DNA of 64,000 bases from the NCBI GenBank assembly GCA_018268315.1, contig JAFDWU010000004.1, positions 1,495 to 65,494 on the forward strand, in the 5' to 3' direction. Positions within the stretch are counted from its first letter, which is position 1, and the number at the start of each line of letters is the position of its first letter. The notes under the pieces are model-generated. The model saw only the letters and a list, made by a program, of their open reading frames with translations. It had not been told where the DNA came from and ran no database searches. Below are positions 41,740 through 50,182 of the stretch, piece by piece. Origin of the DNA: Armatimonadota bacterium (lineage in GTDB: Bacteria > Armatimonadota > Fimbriimonadia > Fimbriimonadales > Fimbriimonadaceae). The position numbers and the translations under genes are program-made.

Positions 41740-43371
41740 CTACGGCAGCGACGGCAGTTGCTGCTCGGGAATCTTGATCGTCTTCGTGGTCCCCTGCTGT
41801 GCCGTCTCGCGGTACACGAACCGCAGGCGGAGCAGCTTGCTTCCCGGCGGGGGAGGGGTGACGACCATCCAGAACACGCCCGGCTTGTTCGTCTCGATGG
41901 CGCTGCCCTCGCCGCGATAGTATTTGCCGTCCGCCATCATGTCGGTCAGCATCAGCGTCTCAGCGGCCTCAGTCAAGCCCTTCGTGGTGGCATCAAATAA
42001 GCGAATGCGAAGCGCAAGCGCGTAAGGCGCGCTTGTCCCGACCTCCTGCCGAAAGCCGGAGCTTGAATTGGGAGTAATCCACTGCATCCGTTCCAGCCGA
42101 ACCCTTGACTTCCCTTCCGGCGCGAACTCGCACTTAATGTCTTGCCCCGTCCCGAACGGCGGCACTGGCAGCTTATCCATTGAGAATGGATTCAAAAGCA
42201 CGGTAAAGGGGGTGGCATCAAAGCTAATGGAAGCATTGGAAGGCGGACGCTGAGTGTGGTTTTCCTGCCACTTGCGGTCCCACGGCAGCACTACATCGAT
42301 CCCAAACTCATCGGGCCCGCCAGGCAGGCCGTTCATGTGGAACATGCCAGGCGCAGGAGCAGAAGGCGTTCGCGGCGCATCAAGTCGGATATCTAAGCGA
42401 TTGCCGCTGGAATCGAAGGCACGCTCATTCGATACCACCCAGGTCAGGGGGTGGCCGGTTTCGTCCGCGCCCGGCAGCCACGCCCTACCAACGAAGGAAC
42501 CCACGTTGCGCAGGGCGTCCATCAGCTCAAACTTCTCCCACTGCACGGGGATTCCGTTCTCACTCAAGCGCTCCATGTTCACGCGCGAGCCCATCACGAC
42601 CCCCGGATCGGGCACTAATTGCAGCCAGCTTCGCACCTTATCCGGGTTTCTTCGCCCCCAGGCAAATCCTTGCACTCTCAGCGTAACACTCACCACCCCA
42701 TCCGACGGTTGTCGATATTCGAAGTAGGCCACCCTTCGCGCTGAGGAACCGTCATCGGCCGCCTGCTGCAGACCGAGGTCGTTGCCACGGCTGTCCCTTG
42801 CCACCGCGGGCAGGAAGTCGAGGCTGGTGTCCCAGGCTGAAGCGGCAAGGCGATAATCCACCGCGAAGCGCACCATCTTTATCCCCTCTTCAGTGGTGCG
42901 GCTAGAAAAATCGAAAGCCCGCAAGGTTGCGCCGCTTACCGGCTGAGAGATCCAATTAGCCCGAAAACTTGGGCCGACCTTCAAATTCGCAAGCGATTGG
43001 ATGTAGCCCAGGTCGGCTTCTGAGGCATCCTGCGCGCTCCACTGGAATTCGATCTTCTTTTCGAGCCCCGAGCTCGGCGCGTTCAACCAAAACACGTTAT
43101 CCTGAGCCAGGTAACCCTCTTCTCGGCCGTACATTTCGCCGAGGATGGCTGCGCTGATGCGACCGCTCGCGGGCTGATCGAAATCAAGGGAAAAGAGCCG
43201 CTCACCGGGGCGTCGGTAACGGAATAGATGACCCTCCGGGCCCATTAGGCCGGCTCGCAGGTCTAGGTTCACTTCCCTTGCGGTCCGCCACTCAACCTTG
43301 CGAATTCGCGCCTGATCTGGCGCGCTTTGCATTGATAAGCACAGGGCCGCGCCAAGTACACATAGGATCAT
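41740..43371 (-). CDS. Secreted protein of unknown function
   Basis: 543 residues with a signal peptide (ILCVLGAALCLSMQSA). The sequence is beta-rich throughout and without Cys: ARIRKVEWRTAREVNLDLRA, AVDYRLAASAWDTSLDFLPA, YFEYRQPSDGVVSVTLRVQG, LALRIRLFDATTKGLTEAA, LLRLRFVYRETAQQGTTKTI. It may consist of four or five immunoglobulin-like domains. No catalytic pattern or family recognised. It is convergent with the PLP enzyme, seven bases apart. Confidence 0.6.
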   Translation of the reverse strand: MILCVLGAALCLSMQSAPDQARIRKVEWRTAREVNLDLRAGLMGPEGHLFRYRRPGERLFSLDFDQPASGRISAAILGEMYGREEGYLAQDNVFWLNAPSSGLEKKIEFQWSAQDASEADLGYIQSLANLKVGPSFRANWISQPVSGATLRAFDFSSRTTEEGIKMVRFAVDYRLAASAWDTSLDFLPAVARDSRGNDLGLQQAADDGSSARRVAYFEYRQPSDGVVSVTLRVQGFAWGRRNPDKVRSWLQLVPDPGVVMGSRVNMERLSENGIPVQWEKFELMDALRNVGSFVGRAWLPGADETGHPLTWVVSNERAFDSSGNRLDIRLDAPRTPSAPAPGMFHMNGLPGGPDEFGIDVVLPWDRKWQENHTQRPPSNASISFDATPFTVLLNPFSMDKLPVPPFGTGQDIKCEFAPEGKSRVRLERMQWITPNSSSGFRQEVGTSAPYALALRIRLFDATTKGLTEAAETLMLTDMMADGKYYRGEGSAIETNKPGVFWMVVTPPPPGSKLLRLRFVYRETAQQGTTKTIKIPEQQLPSLP

Positions 43372-43530
43372 CAGATTGCGCCGAACCTATTGAGTTTATC
43401 GCCGGTTAAACCTTCGCACCCCTGGCAGACTTGCCAGCTTTACCCAATGCCTTTAGATTTGGCAGGGTCCTGCTACCGCGCCTAGCTTATTACGTGAAGC
43501 ACAGTTCCAGGGTACCGCGTCTCAAGTTCA

Positions 43531-43665
43531 ATGAACGCGCGAATAATCGCAGGTCTAGCGCTGGTAATTGGGATTGCCCAGCTAGTTGGCCATAACTTGT
43601 TCGGCTTCGTATGGATCCTCGGCGCAGTCGCCGTCTATGTCATCGACCAGAGATGCGATTACTGA
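43531..43665 (+). CDS. Small membrane protein (44 residues)
   Basis: An ATG-to-TGA frame encoding MNARIIAGLALVIGIAQLV, then GHNLFGFVWILGAVAVYVID and a polar QRCDY end: one or two membrane-spanning stretches. It is the only sensible frame in the 429-nt gap between the secreted protein and the first PEP-CTERM gene; nothing else convincing is seen in 43372-43530 or 43666-43720. No strong ribosome site is visible. Confidence 0.4.
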   Translation: MNARIIAGLALVIGIAQLVGHNLFGFVWILGAVAVYVIDQRCDY

Positions 43666-43724
43666 TGGCTCGTATTCTTGCTTGGTTTTGCTATGTTATT
43701 GCGCCCAACACGAAGCGCATGTCG

Positions 43725-43730
43725 TATAAT
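43725..43730 (+). promoter_or_regulatory. -10 element of first PEP-CTERM gene
   Basis: A consensus TATAAT at 43725-43730, 71 nt before the start codon; no good -35 box at 17 nt. The AGGAGC ribosome site (43788-43793), 7 nt before a TTG, supports the unusual TTG start at 43801. Confidence 0.4.
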
Positions 43731-43800
43731 GCCCGGTGTATTTGCGGTTATGCCGCTTTTGATTTCGAGAGGCGCTTAGTTAAACCTAGGAGCACTTAAA

Positions 43801-44412
43801 TTGAAACTTGCATTTGCTGTAGCTTCGAGCGTGGCTTTGGCTGCCACCTCCCAAGCTCTTGTCACTACCATGACCTTCAACGGCGTGGATATGGGCGAGG
43901 TCGTCGGTCTTTCCGGACATCTTAATGGCCAAGTCTGGTCCGCCAGCCTCGATTTCTTCTCCAGCTCGATTTACGGGAACATCAACACCTTCTGCGTAGA
44001 TCTAGACCACTTCATCAGCGTGGGCCAATCTTGGGATGCCTACGTCGTTGATTCCAGCACGCTCAGCGGCGGCTACAAGTCGGCGGCGAACATTGTTGGA
44101 AATGCCTTCTTCCAGGCGAATACCTCTGACAAGGCATGCGGTCTTCAGCTTGCGGTTTGGGAAGCGGTTTATGATGACGGCGCAACACTTGACCTGAATA
44201 ATGGCAACCTGATCGCGGGAGGCGAAAGCGCTTCGGCGCTCGCTTGGGCACAGACTTACTATGCGGCTTACCGAACCCTGGACGCGCACGCGATTTATTT
44301 CAAGCCCGTCGCGGATGATGGACAGGGCCAGATGACGGCGGTGCCAGAGCCCGCCAGCATGCTTGGACTTGGCGCGCTTGCCCTCGGTATTGCGAAGCGA
44401 CGCCGAAAGTAA
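43801..44412 (+). CDS. PEP-CTERM protein
   Basis: 203 residues; TTG start supported by AGGAGC. Signal peptide MKLAFAVASSVALAATSQA; C-terminal sorting signal VPEPASMLGLGALALGIA then KRRRK. The family is an exosortase substrate: after cleavage at the PEP motif the protein is released or anchored outside the cell. The central part (NTFCVDLDHFISVGQSW) has two Cys and is like 'PEP-CTERM of the thioester/collagen-binding-like' type proteins with a conserved FCVDL. No exosortase gene occurs in this window. Confidence 0.82.
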   Translation: MKLAFAVASSVALAATSQALVTTMTFNGVDMGEVVGLSGHLNGQVWSASLDFFSSSIYGNINTFCVDLDHFISVGQSWDAYVVDSSTLSGGYKSAANIVGNAFFQANTSDKACGLQLAVWEAVYDDGATLDLNNGNLIAGGESASALAWAQTYYAAYRTLDAHAIYFKPVADDGQGQMTAVPEPASMLGLGALALGIAKRRRK

Positions 44413-44440
44413 TACTGCAACCTGAGACGCCAAACATAGT

Positions 44441-44535
44441 TTCCGTGTTTTCCGTGGTTCCGTTCACTTAACCACGGAGCCCACAGAGGACACAAAAGCG
44501 GAGCTCAGTGCTTTCCGTGTCTTCCCTGGTTGTAC
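44441..44535. repeat. Intergenic TTCCGTG repeat (direct and inverted copies)
   Basis: TTCCGTGTTTTCCGTGGTT (44441-44459) is repeated imperfectly as TTTCCGTGTCTTCCCTGGTT near 44513-44532, and an inverted copy (AACCACGGA, 44470-44478, with CACAGAGGACACAAAA after it) lies between. TCCGTGGTT and AACCACGGA can form a 9-bp stem. This wording (accacggag...cacagaggacac) looks like a dispersed non-coding repeat; other copies would be in other parts of the genome. Confidence 0.5.
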
Positions 44536-44559
44536 AGAGAAACATATCACAAAGCAGAT

Positions 44560-44595
44560 ACGCCTCTAGACCTCAAAGTCTAGGGGCGTTTTTTT
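44560..44595 (+). terminator. Intrinsic terminator between PEP-CTERM genes
   Basis: ACGCCTCTAGAC (44560-44571) pairs over 12 bp (one G-T) with GTCTAGGGGCGT (44578-44589), followed by a run of seven T. It is downstream of the 43801 gene and upstream of the next one. Confidence 0.88.
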
Positions 44596-44672
44596 ATTAT
44601 GCAACTTCCCTGTGTCACATTTTGACATTAAGCAGACGAGTAGAAGTGCATCTCGCTCTCTTGGTGAAATCA

Positions 44673-45377
44673 ATGAAAATCTCAAAGCTCCTTTTCGCAC
44701 TTACTCTCTCCGCCCTATCTGTTGCTGCGGCTCAAGCCCAGATAGCGGTGACCTACGAGCAGTCGTACGCCTGGGACGCGCGTTACGACGCTCAAGTCGG
44801 TTACCTACACAGTTCGTCGGTAGCCGGTCCCCCGATGGCCTTTTCTGACCCGACGGCGACGAGCACTTATAACAACGACTTAATGAGCATGGGCATGACC
44901 TTCAATAGTGGAATCACCACTCAAACGGCCAGCTTTGTCCAGCTAAGCGGGTTCTTCTCGGCCAGCACATTAGCCTATTCGGGTTCTGGTTACTATGCCG
45001 AGGCCTGGTCAGGCGGCTACGATCAGATTAACTTTACGACGTCTTCTGCAGCCGTTGTAACTCTGCAGGAGTACAACACCAACGCTAATTCCTCAGGCGA
45101 TAGTTACATACAAGGCTATCTGGACTTGGACGGCATTCTGTATCAAACCTCCGCGGTAGACGGAACGTTTACGATTAACATCGGAGCAGGAAGCCACACC
45201 GCATTCTATGAAGGGTTCTGTGAATCCAATGGCAGTTCGTACATTTCCTACAGCCAGGCAGGCTTGACGGCGAACTATCAAATCAGCGTTTCAACAAACC
45301 CAACTGTGCCAGAACCGGCCAGCATGCTAGGTCTCAGCGCCCTTGCCGTTGGCATTGCCAAGCGCCGCCGAAAGTAA
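44673..45377 (+). CDS. PEP-CTERM protein
   Basis: 234 residues from ATG at 44673; the frame remains open upstream but crosses the terminator. Signal MKISKLLFALTLSALSVAAA ending AQA. Central Ser/Tyr-rich beta domain (YSGSGYYAEAWSGGYDQINF). The sorting signal VPEPASMLGLSALAVGIAKR plus RRK is nearly identical to that of the previous gene. No exosortase seen. Confidence 0.85.
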   Translation: MKISKLLFALTLSALSVAAAQAQIAVTYEQSYAWDARYDAQVGYLHSSSVAGPPMAFSDPTATSTYNNDLMSMGMTFNSGITTQTASFVQLSGFFSASTLAYSGSGYYAEAWSGGYDQINFTTSSAAVVTLQEYNTNANSSGDSYIQGYLDLDGILYQTSAVDGTFTINIGAGSHTAFYEGFCESNGSSYISYSQAGLTANYQISVSTNPTVPEPASMLGLSALAVGIAKRRRK

Positions 45378-45401
45378 TCCAACTGTTACCTGGGAAGTCT
45401 G

Positions 45402-45440
45402 CCGCCGCTCTAACCTGACATGGAAGAGCGGCGGTTTCCT
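45402..45440 (+). terminator. Terminator-like hairpin overlapping the next gene start
   Basis: CCGCCGCTC (45402-45410) pairs with GAGCGGCGG (45426-45434), then TTTCCTCATTTAT. The loop contains the ATG at 45420 used by the following gene. Confidence 0.5.
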
Positions 45441-45905
45441 CATTTATCCTCCCTGCACATCGCAAATCCGTGCCACGAGAATTGGGATGCAATGTCCGGC
45501 GACGAGCGCGCGCGCCACTGCAAGAAGTGCAATCACGAGGTCATCAACCTCAGTGCGATGACGAAGGAGGAGGCGGAAGCGGTCTTGGAAGAACGACAGG
45601 GCGATCTTTGCGTTACTTATCGTTCGCGGGATGGCAGGATGCTTCATCAAACCAAGAGGAAGGGCCTGCTAGCTTTGCTGGCGACCGTTCTCCCGCTAGC
45701 TGCGATTGTCGGTTGCGGTAGCTCAGAGGATTCAGTGATTGTTACAACTGGGGACACGGTTGATCACAAGGTTCAAACCGAGGGGGTCACTATGGGCAAA
45801 CTTGCCCCGGTTGTGCGACAACCGGATGGCAAGAGCAAAGAGATCAAACGAAGAATGGGGGTGCTGAAAGATGGGCCCGAATCCAGCGGGCCGGTCCCGG
45901 ACTAG
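45420..45905 (+). CDS. Membrane-anchored protein with C-W-M / HCKKC N-terminal motif
   Basis: 161 residues. The N-terminal cytoplasmic part has PCHENWDAMSGDERARHCKK then CNHEVINLSAMTKEEAE: the pattern C-x3-W-x2-M-x8-C-x2-C-x(3)-V-x-(N/D)-x-(S/T)-x-M is known from bacteria as a small Cys-based motif placed before a membrane anchor. An alpha-helical hydrophobic segment (about 83-100, GLLALLATVLPLAAIVGCGS) resembles a lipoprotein or membrane anchor. The C-terminal tail is Lys-rich. The start sits in a hairpin loop. Function unknown. Confidence 0.6.
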   Translation: MEERRFPHLSSLHIANPCHENWDAMSGDERARHCKKCNHEVINLSAMTKEEAEAVLEERQGDLCVTYRSRDGRMLHQTKRKGLLALLATVLPLAAIVGCGSSEDSVIVTTGDTVDHKVQTEGVTMGKLAPVVRQPDGKSKEIKRRMGVLKDGPESSGPVPD

Positions 45906-45930
45906 GGACAAAACGGGGTAGATATCCCAA

Positions 45931-46836
45931 CTAGCTCTTTATCGTTATGCCGCCATGAACGCTGGGATGTGATTGCGTGATGATCTCTCGCAGAGCTTCA
46001 AGGAGTTGTACTCGATTGGACATGGAACTGAGCACTATAAACGTGCCTTTCGTCGTTACGATGTTATAGCTCGGCGGGCCCTTTGACGAAGCCGATACGT
46101 GAACCTCTATGAGTTCGTTGGGCTGCACGAAAGTCGTTTTGCCGAGCCAGCTTGTGTACTGCATGCCCTGCGTATCTAAGACAATCTTCGCGTTTCGCCC
46201 TAACAGCGCGGTACATACCACGCAAAGAGAAGTCGGCACAATCGCCACCCATGCCACTTTCATCGGCATCTGCATCGCAACAAGGACAACAATAACCATG
46301 ATGGCGAAAGGGCCGCACATCATGAATAGGGCTGACGGGGGATATATAGCAGTTATGGGTTGGAAGGGTGTTAACGGAATAGGTTCAGCGCCACCACTAG
46401 CAACTTCCACGGCGTCCGCGCGCACACGGAATTGTTGGATAAGGTCGCCGTAGTCGGCAAGATCGGAGCTGAACTTCACTTTGCCAGCTGAGGTCTTGAT
46501 CACTCGCTTATAGGATGAGGACGTTGTAGCGTAGTTACCTACCAGTTGCGCATCTTCAAAGGGTGCATCGACAGCGACCCTGCCCAGAAAGTCAAACCAC
46601 CGAATCCGGTCATCCCCGATCTCGATCCGGCAATTCACGGTGTGCAATATTAATAGCAACAAGAGGCCGGTGATAGCCAAGCCAATCACGGCAGGAATCA
46701 TTGCGCCGGATCGCTGAAGTGAAGGTTGCGAAGCCGGACTGAGTAGACCGTAGTCCCAGCCGCCACACCAGATAGTGAGAAAAGCAATCAGGAAGAATCG
46801 GGTGCGAGATCGATACCGGTACACGCGGCTTTCCAC
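45931..46836 (-). CDS. Membrane protein of unknown function
   Basis: 301 residues with two pairs of membrane helices: about 15-65 and 170-215. After each pair comes a beta-rich segment with PH-like strand pattern (CRIEIGDDRIRWFDFLGRVA; IVLDTQGMQYTSWLGKTTFV; SYNIVTTKGTFIVLSSMSNR), as if the protein were a duplicated membrane-PH unit. No motif indicating an enzyme. Confidence 0.6.
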   Translation of the reverse strand: MESRVYRYRSRTRFFLIAFLTIWCGGWDYGLLSPASQPSLQRSGAMIPAVIGLAITGLLLLLILHTVNCRIEIGDDRIRWFDFLGRVAVDAPFEDAQLVGNYATTSSSYKRVIKTSAGKVKFSSDLADYGDLIQQFRVRADAVEVASGGAEPIPLTPFQPITAIYPPSALFMMCGPFAIMVIVVLVAMQMPMKVAWVAIVPTSLCVVCTALLGRNAKIVLDTQGMQYTSWLGKTTFVQPNELIEVHVSASSKGPPSYNIVTTKGTFIVLSSMSNRVQLLEALREIITQSHPSVHGGITIKS

Positions 46837-46880
46837 GCATCCATTCTAGAACACGGGAACGAGAATTAGGAAGTGACCGA

Positions 46881-48029
46881 TTATTTCGCCGCGCTTACTT
46901 TTCGCTTACGAATCTTAAGCAGGATGTAGAGCGCGATGAAGGGAGACGAGAGGACTGCTGTTGGAATCGCTATCGGCCAAACTTGATTCCATGGGTTTGG
47001 TGGCTTGCCAAACGTCGGGAACGGCGGCTCAACGAATCCTTCATAGAACCTTGGATCGATATCAGGGTGGCTCCCGGATTGCAGATGGAGGGACTCATAA
47101 GACTTGTAGGCGCGCCGATATTCCTCTGCTCCAAACCTAATCTTCGCGTACGCAGCCTTTACCCTTTCAGGCGGTACGGGCCTACGATTGCTCAAAGGGC
47201 CGGGGCCCGCCACCGATTTTCGACCAGCTGATTCAAGTTCTTGTACCCGCAATAAGGCGAACTGGCCCGAAGTCATATAGAACATATCTCGGGTTAGAGC
47301 CTCGGCGATGGCTTCGTACACATCTACGCTCTCCCAGGCTCCACCCAGTTCAATTAATCCTGCTAGTGCCTTAAAGTCTTTTAGCCGCCAGCTCTCTACA
47401 TCCTCCAAGTACTCTCCCAGAGTTTTGTCTTTCTTCGTCATCCGAACCCATCGCAGAACCGCGGCCTGCGCGTACTCTCTACCGCCGTGAGCAAACTCGT
47501 TGATTGAGATAGCCCGGTCAATCTTTGCCTGGGCGAGATCAAGCCACGCCATCTTCTTGTCCGCGGGCATGCCCTCGTGAAACCAGCGATGAGCCCAAAA
47601 GGTGCCGCAGTTGGCATAGTAGCGATACCACGGGTCCTGCGATGCCGCGGTCTTTTGGTCCTCGGAGACTTCCCCTTCAATCTGATGGAATGCGATCTTC
47701 TTCGGCTTTAGCCCGGCGGCTTCCATTCGGCTGCGTTTCTGCTCTATCACTTCGATGGCGTTAACGTCCTTTCCCAGCCGATCGTAGGCGACCGCGATAT
47801 CGTCGTAAAGGCTCCACTTCTGCGGTGACTTCTGCAGCTCTTTTTTGGCGAGCTCGATTCGCCGAGTGTAATACAGGTCCGTGTGAACCGGAAACCACCC
47901 AACGATGATCTTTAGGAGTTCCGTGTGGCCGTGCGTCTCAGCATACAGACTGTCTCGGTCGTTCAGGCACGCCTCAGAAAGAGGAGCGGCGAGAACGAGT
48001 GAAGCAAGGATCCAGCTGATCTTTCGCAT
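46881..48029 (-). CDS. Secreted/membrane-anchored protein with TPR-like repeats
   Basis: 382 residues from ATG at 48029 (upstream Met would add 25 residues). Signal WILASLVLAAPLSEACLN; then tetratricopeptide-like helices (WSLYDDIAVAYDRLGKDVNA; LDLAQAKIDRAISINEFAHG; RVKAAYAKIRFGAEEYRRAY), a single helix near the end (about 350-372) and a basic KIRKRKVSAAK tail inside. It may hold a periplasmic assembly or scaffold role; not recognised. Confidence 0.6.
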   Translation of the reverse strand: MRKISWILASLVLAAPLSEACLNDRDSLYAETHGHTELLKIIVGWFPVHTDLYYTRRIELAKKELQKSPQKWSLYDDIAVAYDRLGKDVNAIEVIEQKRSRMEAAGLKPKKIAFHQIEGEVSEDQKTAASQDPWYRYYANCGTFWAHRWFHEGMPADKKMAWLDLAQAKIDRAISINEFAHGGREYAQAAVLRWVRMTKKDKTLGEYLEDVESWRLKDFKALAGLIELGGAWESVDVYEAIAEALTRDMFYMTSGQFALLRVQELESAGRKSVAGPGPLSNRRPVPPERVKAAYAKIRFGAEEYRRAYKSYESLHLQSGSHPDIDPRFYEGFVEPPFPTFGKPPNPWNQVWPIAIPTAVLSSPFIALYILLKIRKRKVSAAK

Positions 48030-48102
48030 AGTCGCGGGACGCAGGTACGACAAATGGACGTTCAGAGTCCTACCAAAGTCCCTGCACACTGGAGCAAACA
48101 GC

Positions 48103-48138
48103 AAAAGAGCAAGCAGTCCCGGGTGGAACTGCTCGCTC
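48103..48138 (-). terminator. Intrinsic terminator for 48160-48828 gene
   Basis: On the minus strand GAGCGAGCAGT (48128-48138) pairs with ACTGCTTGCTC (48107-48117) with one mismatch, then TTTT at 48103-48106 and more T downstream. Confidence 0.75.
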
Positions 48139-48159
48139 TCAAGTCTTAAGAAGGGCTGA

Positions 48160-48828
48160 CTAAGCTTTGCGCCGCTTGATCAGTGCGGCAATCCCCATGC
48201 CAAGAATCGCCATCGTTGCCGGCTCTGGTACCGCTGCGCTGTACGAAAGCGTGTCATAGGCTACGTTGTCATCTGGAGCGGAACCGTCGAACTCGTTGAA
48301 CTTCATCGAGTGAATGTTCGCAATGTTGCTTCCAAAGCCAACGAATTGGTAACCAGGCGCGCCGTTCGGGGCCGGGATAAACGCATCCGTGAATAACGTG
48401 TTGTTACCCGCATCGAGGAACGTAACCGATGTGAATGAGGCTCCGTCAGGAACATCGAAAACCACATCCATTCCCGCAAACTGCACGTCCGTCGCAAACG
48501 TCACGAGAAGGTTATCGGCCTCTGCGCTCGGATCGGAGCCACCTGGGCTAAGCACGTTGAGCCCGCTAGACGGGTTCATCGGGTTTCTTACACCAGCAGA
48601 GCCAAGGATCACCTGTAGCGGCGTGGAACCTCCTCCGTAGGTGCTGAAGGATGCGTTTCCAACGCTCGCGCCGTTTAGATCGACGCCTGGAGCAAAACCA
48701 TCAAAGCCTTCATGGACGAGCGAACCGGCGGCAATTTCGAACGCCGTTCGGTCCGTGTAGTAGGTTCCCGCAAAGGATTGAGCAACGGCAACGGCAAGAG
48801 CAGAAGCAAAAGCAATTCTAGAATTCAT
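48160..48828 (-). CDS. PEP-CTERM protein
   Basis: 222 residues from ATG at 48828. Signal MNSRIAFASALAVAVAQSFA; TDRTAFEIAAGSLVHEGFDG resembles the start of the 'YTDRAAFE' PEP-CTERM type. Sorting signal AVPEPATMAILGMGIAALIK then RRKA. Beta-rich, likely carbohydrate-binding-like jelly roll (FAGMDVVFDVPDGASFTSVT). Followed by a good terminator. Confidence 0.84.
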   Translation of the reverse strand: MNSRIAFASALAVAVAQSFAGTYYTDRTAFEIAAGSLVHEGFDGFAPGVDLNGASVGNASFSTYGGGSTPLQVILGSAGVRNPMNPSSGLNVLSPGGSDPSAEADNLLVTFATDVQFAGMDVVFDVPDGASFTSVTFLDAGNNTLFTDAFIPAPNGAPGYQFVGFGSNIANIHSMKFNEFDGSAPDDNVAYDTLSYSAAVPEPATMAILGMGIAALIKRRKA

Positions 48829-48995
48829 AGTGACAATCTCTCCAATAAAACTCCCGCTAGACGGGGATAACCCCATATTAATACGGAACTCTCCGATCAG
48901 CCTGTCAGTGATTTATACAATTTGTTGCCCCCACCAAGCCCTTCCTATGACCCCCAATCTGAAACGTACCGCCTGCTTATGCCGTTTGGAAGCGT

Positions 48996-49364
48996 ATGAG
49001 ACGCGCGCGATACATCAGCCCTTGGGGCCAATTGATCCTTGAAAGGATGGACGGATGGGCGCGGGGCAGTTCGTGGCTACCGGAGCAAGATACGAATCTC
49101 CCCAAATACGTCTTCTGGGGAATCTTCCTTTGGAATCTGCCGATTCTCTCAATCGCATTTGGCGCGGTCGGCCTTTTGCTTAACCAGATGGGTGCTAGCG
49201 ATGGCGATAGCCTTGTCGCTTGGACATCACCACGGGATGTTCTGCTCTTCTTGGCCGCTGTTATCACGGCGGCGTCGGTGCTGGATTTGTGGGCCTGCCT
49301 CCTCATTCGGCACTACTGGAACGGCCGCGCATATCGTGTCCGACAATCGATGGACACCGTATAG
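48996..49364 (+). CDS. Small membrane protein of unknown function
   Basis: 122 residues, two membrane helices (about 39-62 YVFWGIFLWNLPILSIAFGA and 82-105 VLLFLAAVITAASVLDLWAC). N-terminal region basic with Trp (ARYISPWGQLILERMDGWAR). No family. Single gene between PEP-CTERM genes. Confidence 0.5.
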   Translation: MRRARYISPWGQLILERMDGWARGSSWLPEQDTNLPKYVFWGIFLWNLPILSIAFGAVGLLLNQMGASDGDSLVAWTSPRDVLLFLAAVITAASVLDLWACLLIRHYWNGRAYRVRQSMDTV

Positions 49365-49458
49365 ATGTCAGGTTCCTGGTGAACCTAGCGGGTAATTCGC
49401 AAACCTGGTAGATTTGCGTGTCACAGCCGTCTATTCATGCGATATACTTTTCAGTTAA

Positions 49459-49472
49459 GAGGCATATGCCTC
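49459..49472. promoter_or_regulatory. 14-bp palindrome upstream of tandem PEP-CTERM gene
   Basis: GAGGCATATGCCTC is a perfect palindrome 27 nt before the start codon and just after a TATACT (49443-49448) that could be a -10 box. Its place near the transcription start fits a repressor site. Not seen before the neighbouring paralogue. Confidence 0.35.
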
Positions 49473-49498
49473 CCACTTGATTGTTTAGGAGAGGATAC

Positions 49499-50005
49499 AT
49501 GAAGAAACTGTCTTTAATTGGACTTGCGCTTGCTGCGGTTTGCTCCGCCCAAGCTTCTATCGTCATCACGTTGTCAAACGGCAACTACAGCATTGACGGC
49601 AGTGGCAACTACTTGACCACTGAAACGCTGACTTACAGCACCGTCGCTAACCTTAACGCTGGCGGAACTCTGCACTATATTTGCCAGAACTTCCTCGGCG
49701 GCGTTGGCACCGCTACTTTCTCGAACGGCACCGACAACCTCGTTTTCGACGTTCAGATTCAGAATGCTTCGAGCAACGGCCAGGTTTCGTCGGCTGATGG
49801 CCAATGGGTCTACGATTCTGGTCTCAGCACCGGCGTCTTCAGCGGTATGGCTGGCGCTGGCACTTACAGCCAGAGCTTCCATGGCGCTAACCAGTTTGCA
49901 GCCAGCGAATTTGTAGGCGAACTCACCACCGTTCCGGAGCCAGCATCGCTGATCGCTCTTGGTACCGGTGCAGTCGCTCTTATCCGCCGCCGCAACCGCA
50001 AATAA
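49499..50005 (+). CDS. PEP-CTERM protein, tandem copy 1
   Basis: 168 residues. The start is the ATG after AGGAGAGG. Signal MKKLSLIGLALAAVCSAQAS; the body opens with IVITLSNGNYSIDGSGNYL; one short Cys-containing strand (HYICQNFLGG); sorting signal VPEPASLIALGTGAVALIRR then RNRK. Very similar to the next gene (NYLT, GLNAG, TATFSNGTD blocks shared). Confidence 0.85.
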   Translation: MKKLSLIGLALAAVCSAQASIVITLSNGNYSIDGSGNYLTTETLTYSTVANLNAGGTLHYICQNFLGGVGTATFSNGTDNLVFDVQIQNASSNGQVSSADGQWVYDSGLSTGVFSGMAGAGTYSQSFHGANQFAASEFVGELTTVPEPASLIALGTGAVALIRRRNRK

Positions 50006-50039
50006 ACAAAATTTGAGAGTTGGTCCTCTCATTTGAATT

Positions 50040-50066
50040 AACCCGGGCTCAAAGCCCGGGTTTTTT
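50040..50066 (+). terminator. Intrinsic terminator after tandem copy 1
   Basis: AACCCGGGCT (50040-50049), three-base loop, AGCCCGGGTT (50053-50062) and T run to 50066: a textbook terminator. The two paralogues are therefore separately transcribed. Confidence 0.92.
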
Positions 50067-50182
50067 ACTTTTTGAACCCATTTTCCTTTCCTCGCAATAT
50101 TGCTGGGTTCTGGAACGTCCGATACATATATTGAAGGTCAAGGGTAGCGATTGGCACCGATCTTGATCCTTTGGAGAGGACT

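Noticed and set aside
43611-43799. Plus-strand frame starting inside the small membrane peptide frame
   Set aside because: Crosses the -10 box and ribosome site of the first PEP-CTERM gene and has no coding-like features.
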